NCBI GenBank assembly: GCA_030141605.1
Contig: JAQGDQ010000659.1
Span: 1 to 64,000, forward strand
DNA from: Tubiluchus corallicola
Taxonomy: Eukaryota; Priapulida; Priapulimorpha; Priapulimorphida; Tubiluchidae
Direction of reading: 5' to 3'
DNA length: 64,000 bases
Shown here: one piece after another, positions 1 through 11,252 of the stretch
Layout of the letters: the number at the start of each line of letters is the position of its first letter
How positions within the stretch are numbered: position 1 is the stretch's first letter
Program-made: the position numbers and the translations under genes
Notes under the pieces: model-generated
The model's database searches: none
What the model was told of the DNA's origin: nothing
Seen by the model: the letters and a program-made list of their open reading frames with translations, nothing else

Positions 1-543
1 TTCCTGGCCGAAACAACAATATTATCACCATTATTATTGCATTTTATGTTTTAAGCAAAATGGCAACCCTGGCTGAGAGTTAGCTACAAAAAAAACATGT
101 CTAGCCTCGAATACGACAAAGCAAAATGGCAACCCTGGCCGAGAGTTAGCTACAAAAAAACATGCCTAGCCTCCAATACGACTAAGCAAAATGGCAACCC
201 TGGCCGAGAGTTAGCTACAAAAAAACATGTCTAGCCTCCAATACGACAAAGCAAAATGGCAACCCTGGCCGAGAGTTAGCTACAAAAAAACATGTCTAGC
301 CTCCAATACGACAAAGCAAAATGGCAACCCTGGCCGAGAGTTAGCTGTAAAAAACACGTCTAGCCTCCAATACGACAAAGCAAAATGGCAACCCTGGCCG
401 AGAGTTAGCTGTAAAAAACATTTCTAGCCTCCAACATGACAAAGCAAAATGGCAACCCTGGCCGAGTTGGCTGCAAAAAAACATGTCTTCTTCCTGGCCG
501 AAACAACAATATTATCACCATTATTATTGCATTTTATGTTTTA
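1..543. repeat. 65-bp minisatellite bounded by a 54-bp direct repeat
   Basis: About seven copies of a 65-66-bp unit starting GCAAAATGGCAACCCTGGC occupy roughly 55-480. The block at 1-54 (starting TTCCTGGCCGAAACAACAAT) recurs at about 490-543, so the array sits between two direct copies of one sequence. The open frame across it is a by-product of a unit without stops and is not a gene. Confidence 0.85.
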
Positions 544-574
544 AATTTAAAATTAACTTTTAATGTGACTGTGT

Positions 575-670
575 CAGGTTAATGTATGTACAATTCCAGG
601 CCAGGTGTGCCACAAAAAATATTATCCCGGGCCGGGAATTGAACTTGCGGCCATCTAACTAAAACTCGAT
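575..670 (-). repeat. tRNA-like SINE remnant
   Basis: On the minus strand TAGTTAGATGG (box A-like) is followed a few bases later by AGTTCAATTCCCGG (box B-like), and then by an unrelated tail. This is the layout of a decayed tRNA-derived SINE. A complete tRNA cloverleaf cannot be drawn, so it is not called a tRNA gene. Confidence 0.35.
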
Positions 671-712
671 TCAAATAAAGAAACTTTTCCTATCACGTCT
701 CCTTGTTTGCAG

Positions 713-909
713 AGTGCGGCGGAAAGAATTACCATCTGGTCCTGAAATCGGCCGACCTGGAGTCGGTGGCCAACGGAACAATCCGGGCAGCGTTCGAGTA
801 CCAGGGACAGAAGTGCTCCGCCTGTTCCAGGATGTATGTCCCCCGAGCGCAGTGGCCGGAACTCAGGGAAAAATTGATATCGAAGCACAAAGAGATCAAA
901 ATGGGATCG
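713..909 (+). CDS. ALDH4A1: ALDH4A1 catalytic exon
   Basis: This exon carries both catalytic residues of the aldehyde dehydrogenase fold: the general-base Glu of ECGGKN and the nucleophilic Cys of GQKCSACSR. The acceptor is TTGTTTGCAG, and AG at 711-712 gives an exon starting with the last two bases of the Glu codon. An acceptor two bases later would also keep frame and move that Glu codon upstream. The donor is GTATGA directly after the Ser codon at 907-909. Confidence 0.92.
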
Positions 910-3900
910 GTATGAAATTAAATTAATGATATAGTTTAAATGGATGTTTGTAATTATTATTGTTATTGTTACTGTTACTGTTACTGTTACTATTACTGTT
1001 ACTATTACTGTTACTATTATTATTATTATTATTTTTATGATTACTGTTACTGTTACTATTATTATTATTATTATTATTAATATTATTATTATTATTCTTG
1101 TTATTACTGTTACTATTACTATTATTATTATTAATATTATTATTATTATTTTTATTATTACTATTACTATTATTGTTATTATTATTAGTATTGTTGTTGT
1201 TGTTGTTGCTGTTGCTATTGCTGCTGCTGCTGCGGCGGTGGTGGTCGTCATCATGATTATTATTATTATTAACATTAGTAAATTATTGTTTATTGCTCAA
1301 CTTACTGTCAGTAATTTTTGACATGATTTTGAATTTAATCATTCTGATTATCATCACCTTTTTACTTCAAATGTAAATGTCCCACATCAAAAAAATTACT
1401 TTCATTTACATCATTTTTACTCAGATTACATTTCAACTGCAGTAACTTTATTAGCTGGCATTGGGGAATGCTTCAGCCCAGTTCACACTTTTGCTCACTT
1501 ATAACTCGCAAAATTTGTTTGCTTCTTCGTTTTCCTGAAGTCAAAATTATGTTAAAATTTCCTTACTCGAGGCGCCGTCACACTAGCGTTTTCTCCCCAA
1601 GTAACTCGCGAGCGTGTTCAGACTAGAGAACAAAACTTGCTCCAAGTTACTCTTCAATAGTAAGAGCGAACTCATACTCAGTTCACTGCGTCTAGAGTAA
1701 CTCACCAATTAACTAGCAAGCATGTTCAGACTATAAAGTTAAACTTGTTGCGAGTTACTCTATTACATGCATGATATTGTTCCACATGTGAGCCATGAGG
1801 TACAGCACAGCACAATGCAAAAATGTTTTCGTTGTTTAAATGTTAAAGTTTTGAAAGTTTTGTAAACGTATTTGTCTCTCTTTTCAGCCGCTGGATTTTG
1901 AAAATTTCATGTCGGCAGTAATCGATGAAAACGTAAGTTGATAATATCAAAGTTTATTGACTCAACACACACCGGACAAAAAACTAATCGTATTGAAGTA
2001 TTTCCTGTGCATTTTTTAAACAGACCAATGTATCATCGTATCCAATGATCATCCAATGTATCATCGTTATCATCGGATGCTAATCACATCTATTGTAGAC
2101 ATTGGACCGGCAGAACAAAAGAAATCTGCCCTTGAGGCAGGTAATCACAGACAGGTAAACCCAGACAGGTAAACGCAGACAGGTAAACCCAGACAGGTAA
2201 ACGCAGACTGATAAACGCAGACAGGCAAATGCAGACAGGTAAACGCAGACAGGTAAACCCAGACAGGCAAACCCAGACAGGTAAACCCAGACAGGTAAAC
2301 GCAGACTGGTAAACGCAGACAGGCAAACTCAGACAGGTAAACGCAGACAGGCAAACGCAGACAGGTAAATGCAGACAGGCAAACTCAGACAGGCAAACGC
2401 AGGCAGGCAAATGCAGACAGGCAAACGCAGGCAGGCAAATGCAGTCAGGCAAATGCAGACAGGTAAACGCAGTCAGGTAAACGCAGACAGGTAAACCCAG
2501 ACAGGTAAACGCAGACTGATAAACGCAGACAGGCAAATGCAGACAGGTAAACGCAGACAGGTAAACCCAGACAGGCAAACCCAGACAGGTAAACCCAGAC
2601 AGGTAAACGCAGACTGGTAAACGCAGACAGGCAAACTCAGACAGGTAAACGCAGACAGGCAAACGCAGACAGGTAAATGCAGACAGGCAAACTCAGACAG
2701 GCAAACGCAGGCAGGCAAATGCAGACAGGCAAACGCAGGCAGGCAAATGCAGGCAGGCAAACGCAGTCAGGCAAATGCAGACAGGTAAACGCAGTCAGGC
2801 AAATGCAGACAGGCAAATGCAGACAGGTAAATGCAGGCAGGCAAACGCAGGCAGGCAAATGCAGGCAGGCAAACGCAGTCAGGCAAATGCAGACAGGCAA
2901 ATGCAGACAGGTAAATGCAGGCAGGCAAACGCAGGCAGGCAAATGCAGGCAGGCAAACGCAGTCAGGCAAATGCAGGCAGGCAAACGCAGTCAGGCAATT
3001 GCAGACAGGTAAACGCAGTCAGGCAAATGCAGACAGGCAAACATCAGCACTATTCATAGGCTTCGGTCTGTTGCTCTATTTCGCCATCTGTAGTCTTTTC
3101 TGTTAAACAAATGCGAAGAACTGATCTTTAAACCTTACTGTATTTCAGGCTTTTAATGATATAACGTCACACATTGATTTTGCCAAATCTAGTCCTGACA
3201 TGGAGATTGTAGCCGGCGGTGGTTACGATAAAAGGTGAGTGACTTAGTGGTTGCTGGTTCGATTCCAGGCTTAATCATTTTGCTTTTTCATATTATGCTG
3301 ACAATAATATTGTGTAATCGTTGCTGGTTCGATTCCAGGCTAAATCACTTTGCTTTTTCATATTATGCTGACAATAATATTGTGTAATGGTTGCTGGTTC
3401 GATTCCAGGCTAAATCACTTTGCTTTTTCATATTATGCTGACAATAATATTGTGTAACGGTTGCTGGTTCGATTCCAGGCTAAATCACTTTGCTTCTTCA
3501 TATTATGCTGACAATAATATTGTGTGCTTGTGTAGCAAAATCGTCCATAAATCGGCAATTAAGCTTTTCTAGTTATTCACATATCCCGAATCTCCATTTC
3601 ATGAGGATCATTTTAATACCAAGTTCATCGCTCTATGTTATTTTCAAGCTGAGATAATCCGGTGTTGTGTTGTTGTTGCTGCTGCTGTCGCTGTTGTTGT
3701 TGTTATGTCAGGCTATGTGTATTTACTTACGTAAGTTTTCGCTCTGCGATAGCTTTCTATGTTGTTACCTATATAGTCGTTGATTATTTAAAGTTTTTCT
3801 ATAGCTTCTACATAATATAAATGTATAAAAGGAAAGACAAAACGCTTTTTGATATGTAAATCTTTTTTTCTAAATTTCGCTGTCTTTCATATCGTCTTTT

Positions 3901-4929
3901 TTTTAATTTTTAGCAAAGGTTATTTCATAGAACCAACAATAATTGAGACAAGGGACCCTTATGACAAGATAATGAAAACAGTGAGTATTTTTATCAGAGT
4001 TTAATTAAGGTATCTAACAGCTCACTAATTATTTTCTGCAAGCAATTAAAGTCACTTAGTATGTTGGGTTTAATTTACTGTTATCACTTAAACTGTTTGT
4101 GGTGTGCTAAAGGAAAGAACAAGTTATTCAGTATGCTGGGTTTATTTTACTATTATCACTTAAACTGTTTGTGGTGTGCTAGAGGAAAGATCAAGTCACT
4201 CAGTATATTGGGTTTATTTTACTGTTATCACTTAAACTGTTTGTGGTGTGCTAGAGGAAAGATCAAGTCACTCAGTATATTGGGTTTATTTTACTCTTAT
4301 CACTGAAACTGTTTATGGTGTGCTAAAGGAAAGAACAAGTCACTCAGCATGTTGGGTTTATTTTACTGTTATCGCTTAAACTGTTTGTGGTGTGCTAAAG
4401 GAAAGAACAAGTCATTCAGCATGTTGGGTTTATTTTACTGTTATCACTTAAACTGTTTGTGGTGTGCAAAAGGAAAGAACAAGTCATTCAGTATATTGGG
4501 TTTATTTTGCTGTTTTCATTTAAACTGATTGTGGTGTGCTAAAGGAAAGAACAAGTCACTCAGTATGTTGGGTTTATTTTGCTGTTTTCATTTAAACTGA
4601 TTGTGGTGTGCTAAAGGAAAGAACAAGTCACTCAGTATGTTGAGTTTATTTTACTGTTATCACTGAAACTGTTTGTGGTGTGCTAAAGGAAAGAACAAGT
4701 CACTTAGCATGTTGGGTTTATTTTAATAATTTTCATATAATATATGAAAATGTTTTCTGAGATGTTTCTGAAATTGTATTTGTTAACGTCAGATTCCGTT
4801 TCAGGAGCTGTTTGGACCGGTGGTCAGCGTTTACGTCTATCCAGATGACCAAGATCTAGCAGATGTGATAAATATAGTGAAAAGCGCGACGCAGTTTGCT
4901 TTAACTGGTGCTATATTCGGTCAGGATAG
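713..4929 (+). CDS. ALDH4A1: delta-1-pyrroline-5-carboxylate dehydrogenase, five internal exons (partial gene)
   Basis: Mitochondrial NAD-dependent enzyme of proline breakdown that oxidises glutamate semialdehyde (P5C) to glutamate. Exons seen: 713-909, 1888-1932, 3149-3234, 3914-3980 and 4805-4929. All have AG acceptors and GT donors, and phases match across every junction (0, 0, 2, 0, then 2 at the end). They encode in order the catalytic segment (ECGGKN, FEYQGQKCSACSR), PLDFENFMSAVIDEN, the segment with IVAGGGYD, GYFIEPTIIETRDPYD, and ELFGPVVSVYVYPDD to LTGAIFGQD. This is the collinear order of the ALDH4A1 C-terminal half. The 5' exons lie outside the window. The final exon (NFYIND/FGGAR-type block) was not found downstream. 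Three introns are dominated by tandem arrays. Family assignment is from recalled conserved motifs, not a search. Confidence 0.93.
950..1275. repeat. (ATT/TAC/TTG)n microsatellite
   Basis: Mixed trinucleotide tract (ATT, ACT/GTT, TTG, CTG) directly after the ALDH4A1 donor at 910. Long low-complexity ORFs in both strands are artefacts of the tract. Confidence 0.9.
1276..1887. other. ALDH4A1 intron, no further feature
   Basis: About 600 bases of AT-rich intron. A short decayed repeat is visible near 1600-1750, where 'actcgc(g)agc(g/a)tgttcagact' occurs twice. No exon or structured element was seen. Confidence 0.5.
2130..3045 (+). repeat. 14-bp minisatellite of splice-donor-like units
   Basis: About 64 copies of ACAGGTAAACGCAG and close variants (GGCAAA, CCCAGA, TGCAGT) fill the ALDH4A1 intron between exons 1888-1932 and 3149-3234. 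Many units contain CAG|GTAAAC, a good match to the animal 5' splice-site consensus on the sense strand. The array has higher-order structure: a block near 2150-2400 is repeated at about 2470-2720. Reading frames in both directions stay open because the unit lacks stops. None is a gene. Confidence 0.92.
3240..3530 (+). repeat. 70-bp tandem repeat carrying a tRNA box-B-like motif
   Basis: Four copies with period 70 start six bases after the ALDH4A1 donor at 3235. Every unit contains TTGCTGGTTCGATTCCAGGC, with the Pol III box B core GGTTCGATTCC. Before the first copy, GACTTAGTGG resembles box A. This suggests amplification of the 3' part of a tRNA-derived repeat. Confidence 0.8.
3526..3660 (-). 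mobile_element. partial copy of the 'AAGTCGGC' terminal-inverted-repeat element
   Basis: Positions 3526-3570 match the terminal repeat of the element at 43,318-43,961 (GCAAAATCGTCCATAA then CGGCAATTAAGC). The adjoining bases match its subterminal region in inverted orientation, up to about GAGATAATCC. Only one end is present. Confidence 0.65.
4040..4725. repeat. 72-bp minisatellite
   Basis: About nine copies with period 72 (GTTGGGTTTATTTTACTG ... GTGGTGTGCTAAAGGAAAG) lie in the ALDH4A1 intron between exons 3914-3980 and 4805-4929. The ORF running through it is a repeat artefact. Confidence 0.9.
4805..4929 (+). CDS. ALDH4A1: ALDH4A1 exon with the ELFGPV motif
   Basis: Encodes ELFGPVVSVYVYPDD followed by a helix and LTGAIFGQD, the classic ALDH 'E-x-FGPV' block that contacts NAD. 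The acceptor is CCGTTTCAG and the donor is GTACGT at 4930, leaving a phase-2 end (AG). The next exon should therefore supply one base. The nearest phase-compatible acceptors are those inside the 112-bp minisatellite, but the sequence after them does not resemble ALDH. Confidence 0.9.
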
Positions 4930-4959
4930 GTACGTATTCTAGACAATGCAACGTTCTCT

Positions 4960-7085
4960 ACTTGCTACTTGTTTTCAGGTTAATAGATGGCAGCACATGC
5001 CTTGTTATCTTAGCAAGTGATTCGTATCACAGTTTTCTACAATGACTGTTATCTCCAGAAAATGACTCTTTACTTGCTACTTGTTTTCAGGTTAATAGAT
5101 GGCAGCACATGCCTAGTTATCTTAGCAAGTGATTCGTATCACAGTTTTCTACAATGACTGTTATCTCCAGAAAATGACTCTTTACTTGCTAGTTGTTTTC
5201 AGGTTAATAGATGGCAGCACATGCCTAGTTATCTTAGCAAGTGATTCGTATCACAGTTTTCTACAATGACTGTTATCTCCAGAAAATGACTCTTTACTTG
5301 CTAGTTGTTTTCAGGTTGATAGATGGCAGCACATGCCTAGTTATCTTAGCAAGTGATTCGTATCACAGTTTTCTACAATGACTGTTATCTCCAGAAAATG
5401 TCTCTTTACTTGCTAGTTGTTTTCAGGTTAATAGATGGCAGCACATGCCTAGTTATCTTAGCAAGTGATTCGTATCACCATTTTCTACAATGACTGTTAT
5501 CTCCAGAAAATGACTCTTTACTTGCTAGTTGTTTTCAGGTTAATAGATGGCAGCACGTGCCTAGTTATCTTAGCAAGTGATTCGTATCACAGTTTTTTAC
5601 AATGACTGTTATCTCCAGAAAATGACTCTTACTGGCTACTTGATTTCAGGTTGATAGATGGCAGCACATACCTAGTTATCTTAGCAAGTGATTCATATCA
5701 CAGTTTTCTACAATGACTGTTATCTCCAGAAAATGACTCTTACTTGCTAGTTGTTTTCAGGTTGATAGATGGCAGCACATACCTTGTTGTCTTAGCAAGT
5801 GATTCGTATCACAGTTTTCTACAATGACTGTTATCTCCAGAAAATGACTCTTACTTGCTAGTTGTTTTCAGGTTGATAGATGGCAGCACATACCTTGTTG
5901 TCTTAGCAAGTGATTCGTATCACAGTTTTCTACAATGACTGTTATCTCCAGAAAATGACTCTTTACTTGCTAGTTGTTTTCAGGTTGATAGATGGCAGCA
6001 CATACCTTGTTGTCTTAGCAAGTGATTCGTATCACAGTTTTCTACAATGACTGTTATCTCCAGAAAATGACTCTTTACTTGCTAGTTGTTTTCAGGTTGA
6101 TAGATGGCAGCACATACCTAGTTATCTTAGCAAGTGATTCGTATCACAGTTTTCTACAATGACTGTTATCTCCAGAAAATGACTCTTACTTGCTAGTTGT
6201 TTTCAGGTTGATAGATGGCAGCACATACCTAGTTATCTTAGCAAGTGATTCGTATCACAGTTTTCTACAATGACTGTTATCTCCAGAAAATGACTCTTAC
6301 TGGCTACTTGTTTTCAGGTTGATAGATGGCAGCACATGCCTAGTTATCTTAGCAAGTGATTCGTATCACAGTTTTCTACAATGACTGTTATCTCCAGAAA
6401 ATGACTCTTTACTTGCTAGTTGTTTTCAGGTTAATAGATGGCAGCACATGCCTAGATCTTAGCAAGTGATTCGTATCACAGTTTTCTACAATGACTGTTA
6501 TCTCCAGAAAATGACTCTTTACTTGCTAGTTGTTTTCAGATTGATAGATGGCAGCACATGCCTAGTTATCTTAGCAAGTGATTCGTATCACAGTTTTCTA
6601 CAATGACTGTTATCTCCAGAAAATGACTCTTTACTTGCTAGTTGTTTTCAGGTTAATAGATGGCAGCACATGCCTAGTTATCTTAGCAAGTGATTCGTAT
6701 CACAGTTTTCTACAATGACTGTTATCTCCAGAAAATGACTCTTTACTTGCTAGTTGTTTTCAGGTTAATAGATGGCAGCACATGCCTAGTTATCTTAGCA
6801 AGTGATTCGTATCACAGTTTTCTACAATGACTGTTATCTCCAGAAAATGACTCTTTACTTGCTAGTTGTTTTCAGGTTAATAGATGGCAGCACATACCTA
6901 GTTATCTTAGCAAGTGATTCGTATCACAGTTTTCTACAATGACTGTTATCTCCAGAAAATGACTCTTTACTTGCTAGTTGTTTTCAGGTTGATAGATGGC
7001 AGCACATGCCTAGTTATCTTAGCAAGTGATTCGTATCACAGTTTTCTACAATGACTGTTATCTCCAGAAAATGACTCTTACTGGC
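4960..7085 (+). repeat. 112-bp minisatellite with a splice-acceptor-like block in each unit
   Basis: About 19 copies with period 112 begin roughly 30 bases after the ALDH4A1 donor at 4930. Each unit contains TTGTTTTCAG|GTTGATAG, a polypyrimidine tract with CAG, followed by a conserved segment ending CTCCAGAAAATGACTC. The segment after the AG has a stop after about 20 codons and no ALDH similarity. Units differ by single substitutions (TTAATAG/TTGATAG, ATGCC/ATACC) in blocks, which suggests higher-order duplication. Confidence 0.92.
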
Positions 7086-7303
7086 ATATTATCTCTTTGG
7101 TGAATTATCCACTCGAAAATAATGCCACTTTTGAAGAAGAAATTTCAGTTAGAAGTCTATGGCCAGAAAATTGCAATTTGATCCACCATGGGTGCCTACG
7201 CGGCCCCCAAACCCCCGGCCTGTTTCAGAGTTTTTTGCAATTTGTCATTCTCATCCCTGCACATATGAAGAAGTAAATTATTCCAACACTTAACTGAGGC
7301 AAG
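7086..7303 (-). repeat. dispersed repeat fragment shared with 51.4 kb
   Basis: Positions ~7160-7255, including CTGTTTCAGAGTTTTTTGCA and TTTGTCATTCTCATCCCTG, are the inverted counterpart of 51,405-51,510. A related scrap lies at 62,180-62,215. No coding potential was seen. Confidence 0.6.
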
Positions 7304-8890
7304 AAAATCTTTCTATCTGTACTAACTCGCATGTTTAAACCCGCAACGAATGCACTCATCCGATCAGACGCCAAGGCAGGCACGCGTCTATTTTGTAAAA
7401 ATCTTTCTAACTGTACTAACTCGCATGTTTAAACCCGCAACGAATGCACTCATCTGATCAGACGCCAAGGCAGGCACGTGTCTATTGCTTAATCCGGTAA
7501 TTGACTCGACTACCTAGCTAATGAGGGCTTAATCCGTTAATTGACTTGCAAGACATGACACCCGCGACTATTTAAGTGCGTGTACCTGTTTTTAAAAAAA
7601 AAGCCCGTTGGAATGTACAGCAAGCAGACAGTAGGACAGCTGCCGTCTAGATAAAATTGAATGCCCGCAGCCTTCTAGTCTGCACGAATTTCAATGAGTC
7701 AGTATTTTTTAGGTGAGGATATATATATAATCCCAAAAACTCACAAGTTGCATTAGCCACATTTTTATTGAAAGATTTCTTTTTTTGACAATAGGGTATT
7801 TAAAATTTTACTTTTATCTAGACTAGATGTACAAAGAGAAAAAAACTGAGGCGCTTTACTATTAGACTAAAATTGCCAGAGACTGAAGTGTATTTACTTT
7901 TTAAAATATTCATTTATCTTTATCCTGATGGGGTGTACCTTTACTATTTAAAAAATATTCATTTATCTTTATCCTGGTCGGATGCTTTCTTCCGGTTGAC
8001 AAAAACGATGTTGGGTGGGGGACCCATGCTCGTTGATGACGCCGTTATTGTTGTTGTTGCTGACGATGTTGTTGATGTTAGGGTCGCGTCTGCTAGCAAT
8101 ATGCCGCCACCGCTAACATCAACAACATCGTCAGCAACAACAGCAATAACGGCGTCATCAACGAGCATGGGTCCCCCACCCAACATCGTTTTTGTCAACC
8201 GGAAGAAAGCATCCGACCAGGATAAAGATAAATGAATATTTTTTAAATAGTAAAGGTACACCCCATCGGGATAAAGATAAATGAATATTTTAAAAAGTAA
8301 ATACACTTCAGTCTCTGGCAATTTTAGTCTAATAGTAAAGCGCCTCAGTTTTTTTTTCTCTTTGTACATCTAGTCTAGATAAAAGTAAAATTTTAAATAC
8401 CCTATTGTCAAAAAAGAAATCTTTCAATAAAAATGTGGCTAATGCAACTTGTGAGTTTTTGGGATTATATATATATCCTCACCTAAAAAATACTGACTCG
8501 TTGAAATTCGTGCAGACTAGAAGGCTGCGGGCATTCAATTTTATCTAGACGGCAGCTGTCCTACTGTCTGCTTGCTGTACATTCCAACGGGCTTTTTTTT
8601 AAAAACAGGTACACGCACTTAAATAGTCGCGGGTGTCACGTCTCGCAAGTCAATTAACGGATTAAGCCCTCATTAGCTAGGTAGTCGAGTCAATTACCGG
8701 ATTAAGCAATAGACACGTGCCTGCCTTGGCGTCTGATCAGATGAGTGCATTCGTTGCGGGTTTAAACATGCGAGTTAGTACAGATAGAAAGATTTTTACA
8801 AAATAGACACGTGCCTGCCTTGGCGTCTGATCAGATGAGTGCATTCGTTGCGGGTTTAAACATGCAAGTTAGTACAGATAGAAAGATTTT
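7304..8890. mobile_element. foldback-type element: 1.6-kb near-perfect palindrome
   Basis: Arms 7304-8081 and 8113-8890 are inverted copies. Paired positions sum to 16,194 at both the inner and outer ends, so the arms have no net length difference. Only scattered substitutions are seen. The central loop is 31 bases (8082-8112). Each arm carries an outer tandem duplication of a 93-bp unit (copies start at 7304 and 7397 on the left). No transposase is present, and ORFs occur symmetrically on both strands as palindrome artefacts. Long arms with tandem subrepeats and a short loop are the structure of foldback transposons. A hairpin-derived rearrangement is the alternative. Confidence 0.85.
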
Positions 8891-10066
8891 TACAAAATGA
8901 AAAGATAATTTTAACTAACATTAGTTATTATTGTTCTGTCGGATAAAAAAGTGGATGACGACCAAAGATCAGACTCTGCTTTAGGTAATACCGCATCATC
9001 ATCGTCGTCATCATCATCATCGTTGGATACAGTTGACAAAAAAATAAAGAAACCCAGAAATTAATCATGCTCGGCGACGCGTGAGTAGACTGTATGTTAC
9101 ACGCGGTAACGTTCGTGCTAATGGTCGGCCCGTGCTAACAATCGTGCTCGGCGGTGTGTGCGCGTGTGAGTAGACTGTATGTTGCACGATGCGACCGCAT
9201 TGGATGGAGCGAAGAAGGCTTTTTCGGCGACGGCATCCATCCATCTCGGATAAAGGTAGGATAAAATTTTTAAAAATTGTATTGCAACTTAGACGCGCAT
9301 AAAAGAACATTCTAACCCGGATGAGGGTGGGGTAAAATTTTTAAAAATTGCAAGGCAATTTAGACTCGCATAAAAGAACATCCTAACCATTTAACGACGA
9401 CGACGAGACTGCTGCACGTGGGTAGAGAAATCTTTTAGCCCATTATCTAGCTAGCTAGGCGGCGAGAGTCGATTACCGGATTAGCCACAATTAGGGTGGA
9501 GCAAGCAAAGTGCGCAGCGAGCGCGTGTCGAACGGACGACTGCATTTACCGCGGAGGGGGGGGTGTTCTCGCCGGGCGCACCCCCCCAAAACGTGCGCGA
9601 GTCCCAACCGTCACTCCTAATCCTTAAATCGAGCACTTAACTAGCGCAACAATAGACCCACTTCACTTTTTTAGGGGGGTGATTTTTGTTCCCACCCCCG
9701 GCAGTCGAGGGGGGCGTGGCCCGTCGACCAACCGTCACTCCTAATCCTTAAATTGGTCACTTAACTAGCACGACAATAGAGCCACTTCACTTTTTTAGGG
9801 GTGTTTCCGGATTTTCGCACTTTTTTAGGGGTGTTTTTCCCCACCCCCCCGGGGAAATCCCCACCCCCCGGGGAAATCGGCCAGAGGCAAAACATCTATA
9901 CTACTGACATTTTATCACCATTTTTAGTCTATTGTTATTGGCTTAAATCAAAATAACTATTAACAGATCAAATAAAAAAATAACTCTCAGTTTTAAAATT
10001 TTATTAATTTTAAAGGCAGAAAATATTCTAGTATCCCACGGGATACAACCGGTATGAAAGGGTTAA
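8891..10066. mobile_element. possible decayed piggyBac-like element, right end at TTAA
   Basis: At 10,036-10,066 ATCCCACGGGATAC is followed by CCGGTATGAAAGGGTTAA. An end of the form CCCTTTCATACCGG abutting TTAA is typical of piggyBac-like transposons. Upstream, 8,940-9,064 has a short acidic, Ser-rich open stretch ending in a stop. Direct repeats (AAATTTTTAAAAATTG blocks at ~9,265 and ~9,340) and G/C-homopolymer-rich repeats near 9,560-9,880 follow. No transposase core and no matching left end were found. The foldback element may have disrupted it. Confidence 0.3.
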
Positions 10067-10980
10067 ATAACTTATTATTGCCATTAATATCAACATTTTA
10101 CAGAAATCGCGAACTGCTGTCATTGTATCTTTGCGGAAGTGATGATTTTAAATGTTGATATTAACTAACATTTTTGATTGCATTCAAAATTACGTTAAAG
10201 GAAGACAGGATGATTTCTCATATACTACCCCATTTTCATGTCAGATATAAATTATACATTTTAACACATCTATACTAGAAAAGCGTTTCTGATAATTAAA
10301 TAATAGATTTGAAACTTAATTAACGCTGGGCGAGCTCAGCTATTGATGACATCACAAACTAACATGACTTATCAGCAAAAATATCCCACGAGCGTGTTGC
10401 ACGTGTTTGCGAAAGCGAAAATTGAAGTACAGTACTACTGTAAGATATTCAGTGTGTTGTACTAAAATTAGGCAAGTTTTAACATAAATTTAAAATTTCA
10501 AATTGATAGCTGTGCTCACGCATGAGCTGTCGAACGTGTGTTGTTCGTCATAAACCGACACATGTAAAGTTAGAGGTACAGCACCTGCTTTTTGTGCAAT
10601 GCGTTTTCGAAAGGCAGTCTTTAGTGCCTGTCTAACAAGCGAATAGAAATGCATGTAACAGCGGAGAACTAGTGACGTGAACATGAAATTGCGTTTATGT
10701 AGTAATAATTCTTTCACCTAAGTCATTTTTGAAAAAATTCTATATTTCCTTTCAATATTTTAAAGGATAGAATGTTTTGACCTACAGTTTAAGATTGGGT
10801 CCGGTTTTGCTTTAAGTGCACTTTACGTTTCAATGTGATCAGTCTTCTGGATCCATTTTATCCATTTACGGTAAATTTTAAGATATTTAGTGACAGTTAG
10901 TCAAATATTTATGTTATTCATCTGCTTACTTTGTATGTATATGTATTTGTGTTTGTCTGTATTTATTTTACTTTTTTGTC
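10067..10980. other. intergenic, no gene seen
   Basis: AT-rich sequence. A small inverted repeat (ATTAATATCAACATTTTA at ~10,085 against TAAATGTTGATATTAA at ~10,150) could form a short hairpin. The 75-codon minus-strand ORF at 10,490-10,717 has no recognisable domain. Confidence 0.5.
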
Positions 10981-10982
10981 CA

Positions 10983-11252
10983 CACTTCAGCCTGTACATG
11001 GGCCCACACTTCTGCCCGTACATGGGCGCACACTTCTGCCCGTACATGGGCGCACACTTCTGCCCGTACATGGGCCCACACTTCTGCCCGTACATGGGCA
11101 CACACTTCTGCCCGTACATGGGCCCACACTTCTGCCCGTACATGGGCCCACACTTCTGGCCGTACATGGGCACACACTTCTGCCCGTACATGGGCCCACA
11201 CTTCTGCCCGTACATGGGCCCACACTTCTGCCCGTACATGGGCCCACACTTG
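10983..11252. repeat. 24-bp minisatellite
   Basis: About eleven copies of CACACTTCTGCCCGTACATG plus GGCC/GGCG. The unit length is a multiple of three and lacks stops, so several frames stay open in both strands with periodic peptides such as HFCPYMGP. No start context, splice structure or homologue supports a gene. Confidence 0.9.

Noticed and set aside
2090-3106. Long Cys/Leu- and Gln/Asn-rich ORFs
   Set aside because: 14-bp intronic minisatellite inside ALDH4A1; unit lacks stops in several frames.
1-7085. Direct-repeat arrays considered as CRISPR
   Set aside because: Units are contiguous tandem repeats without unique spacers, in an animal genome with spliced genes.
7873-8369. Paired ORFs of 120 and 136 codons
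   Set aside because: Mirror images of each other across the 1.6-kb palindrome; not independent genes.
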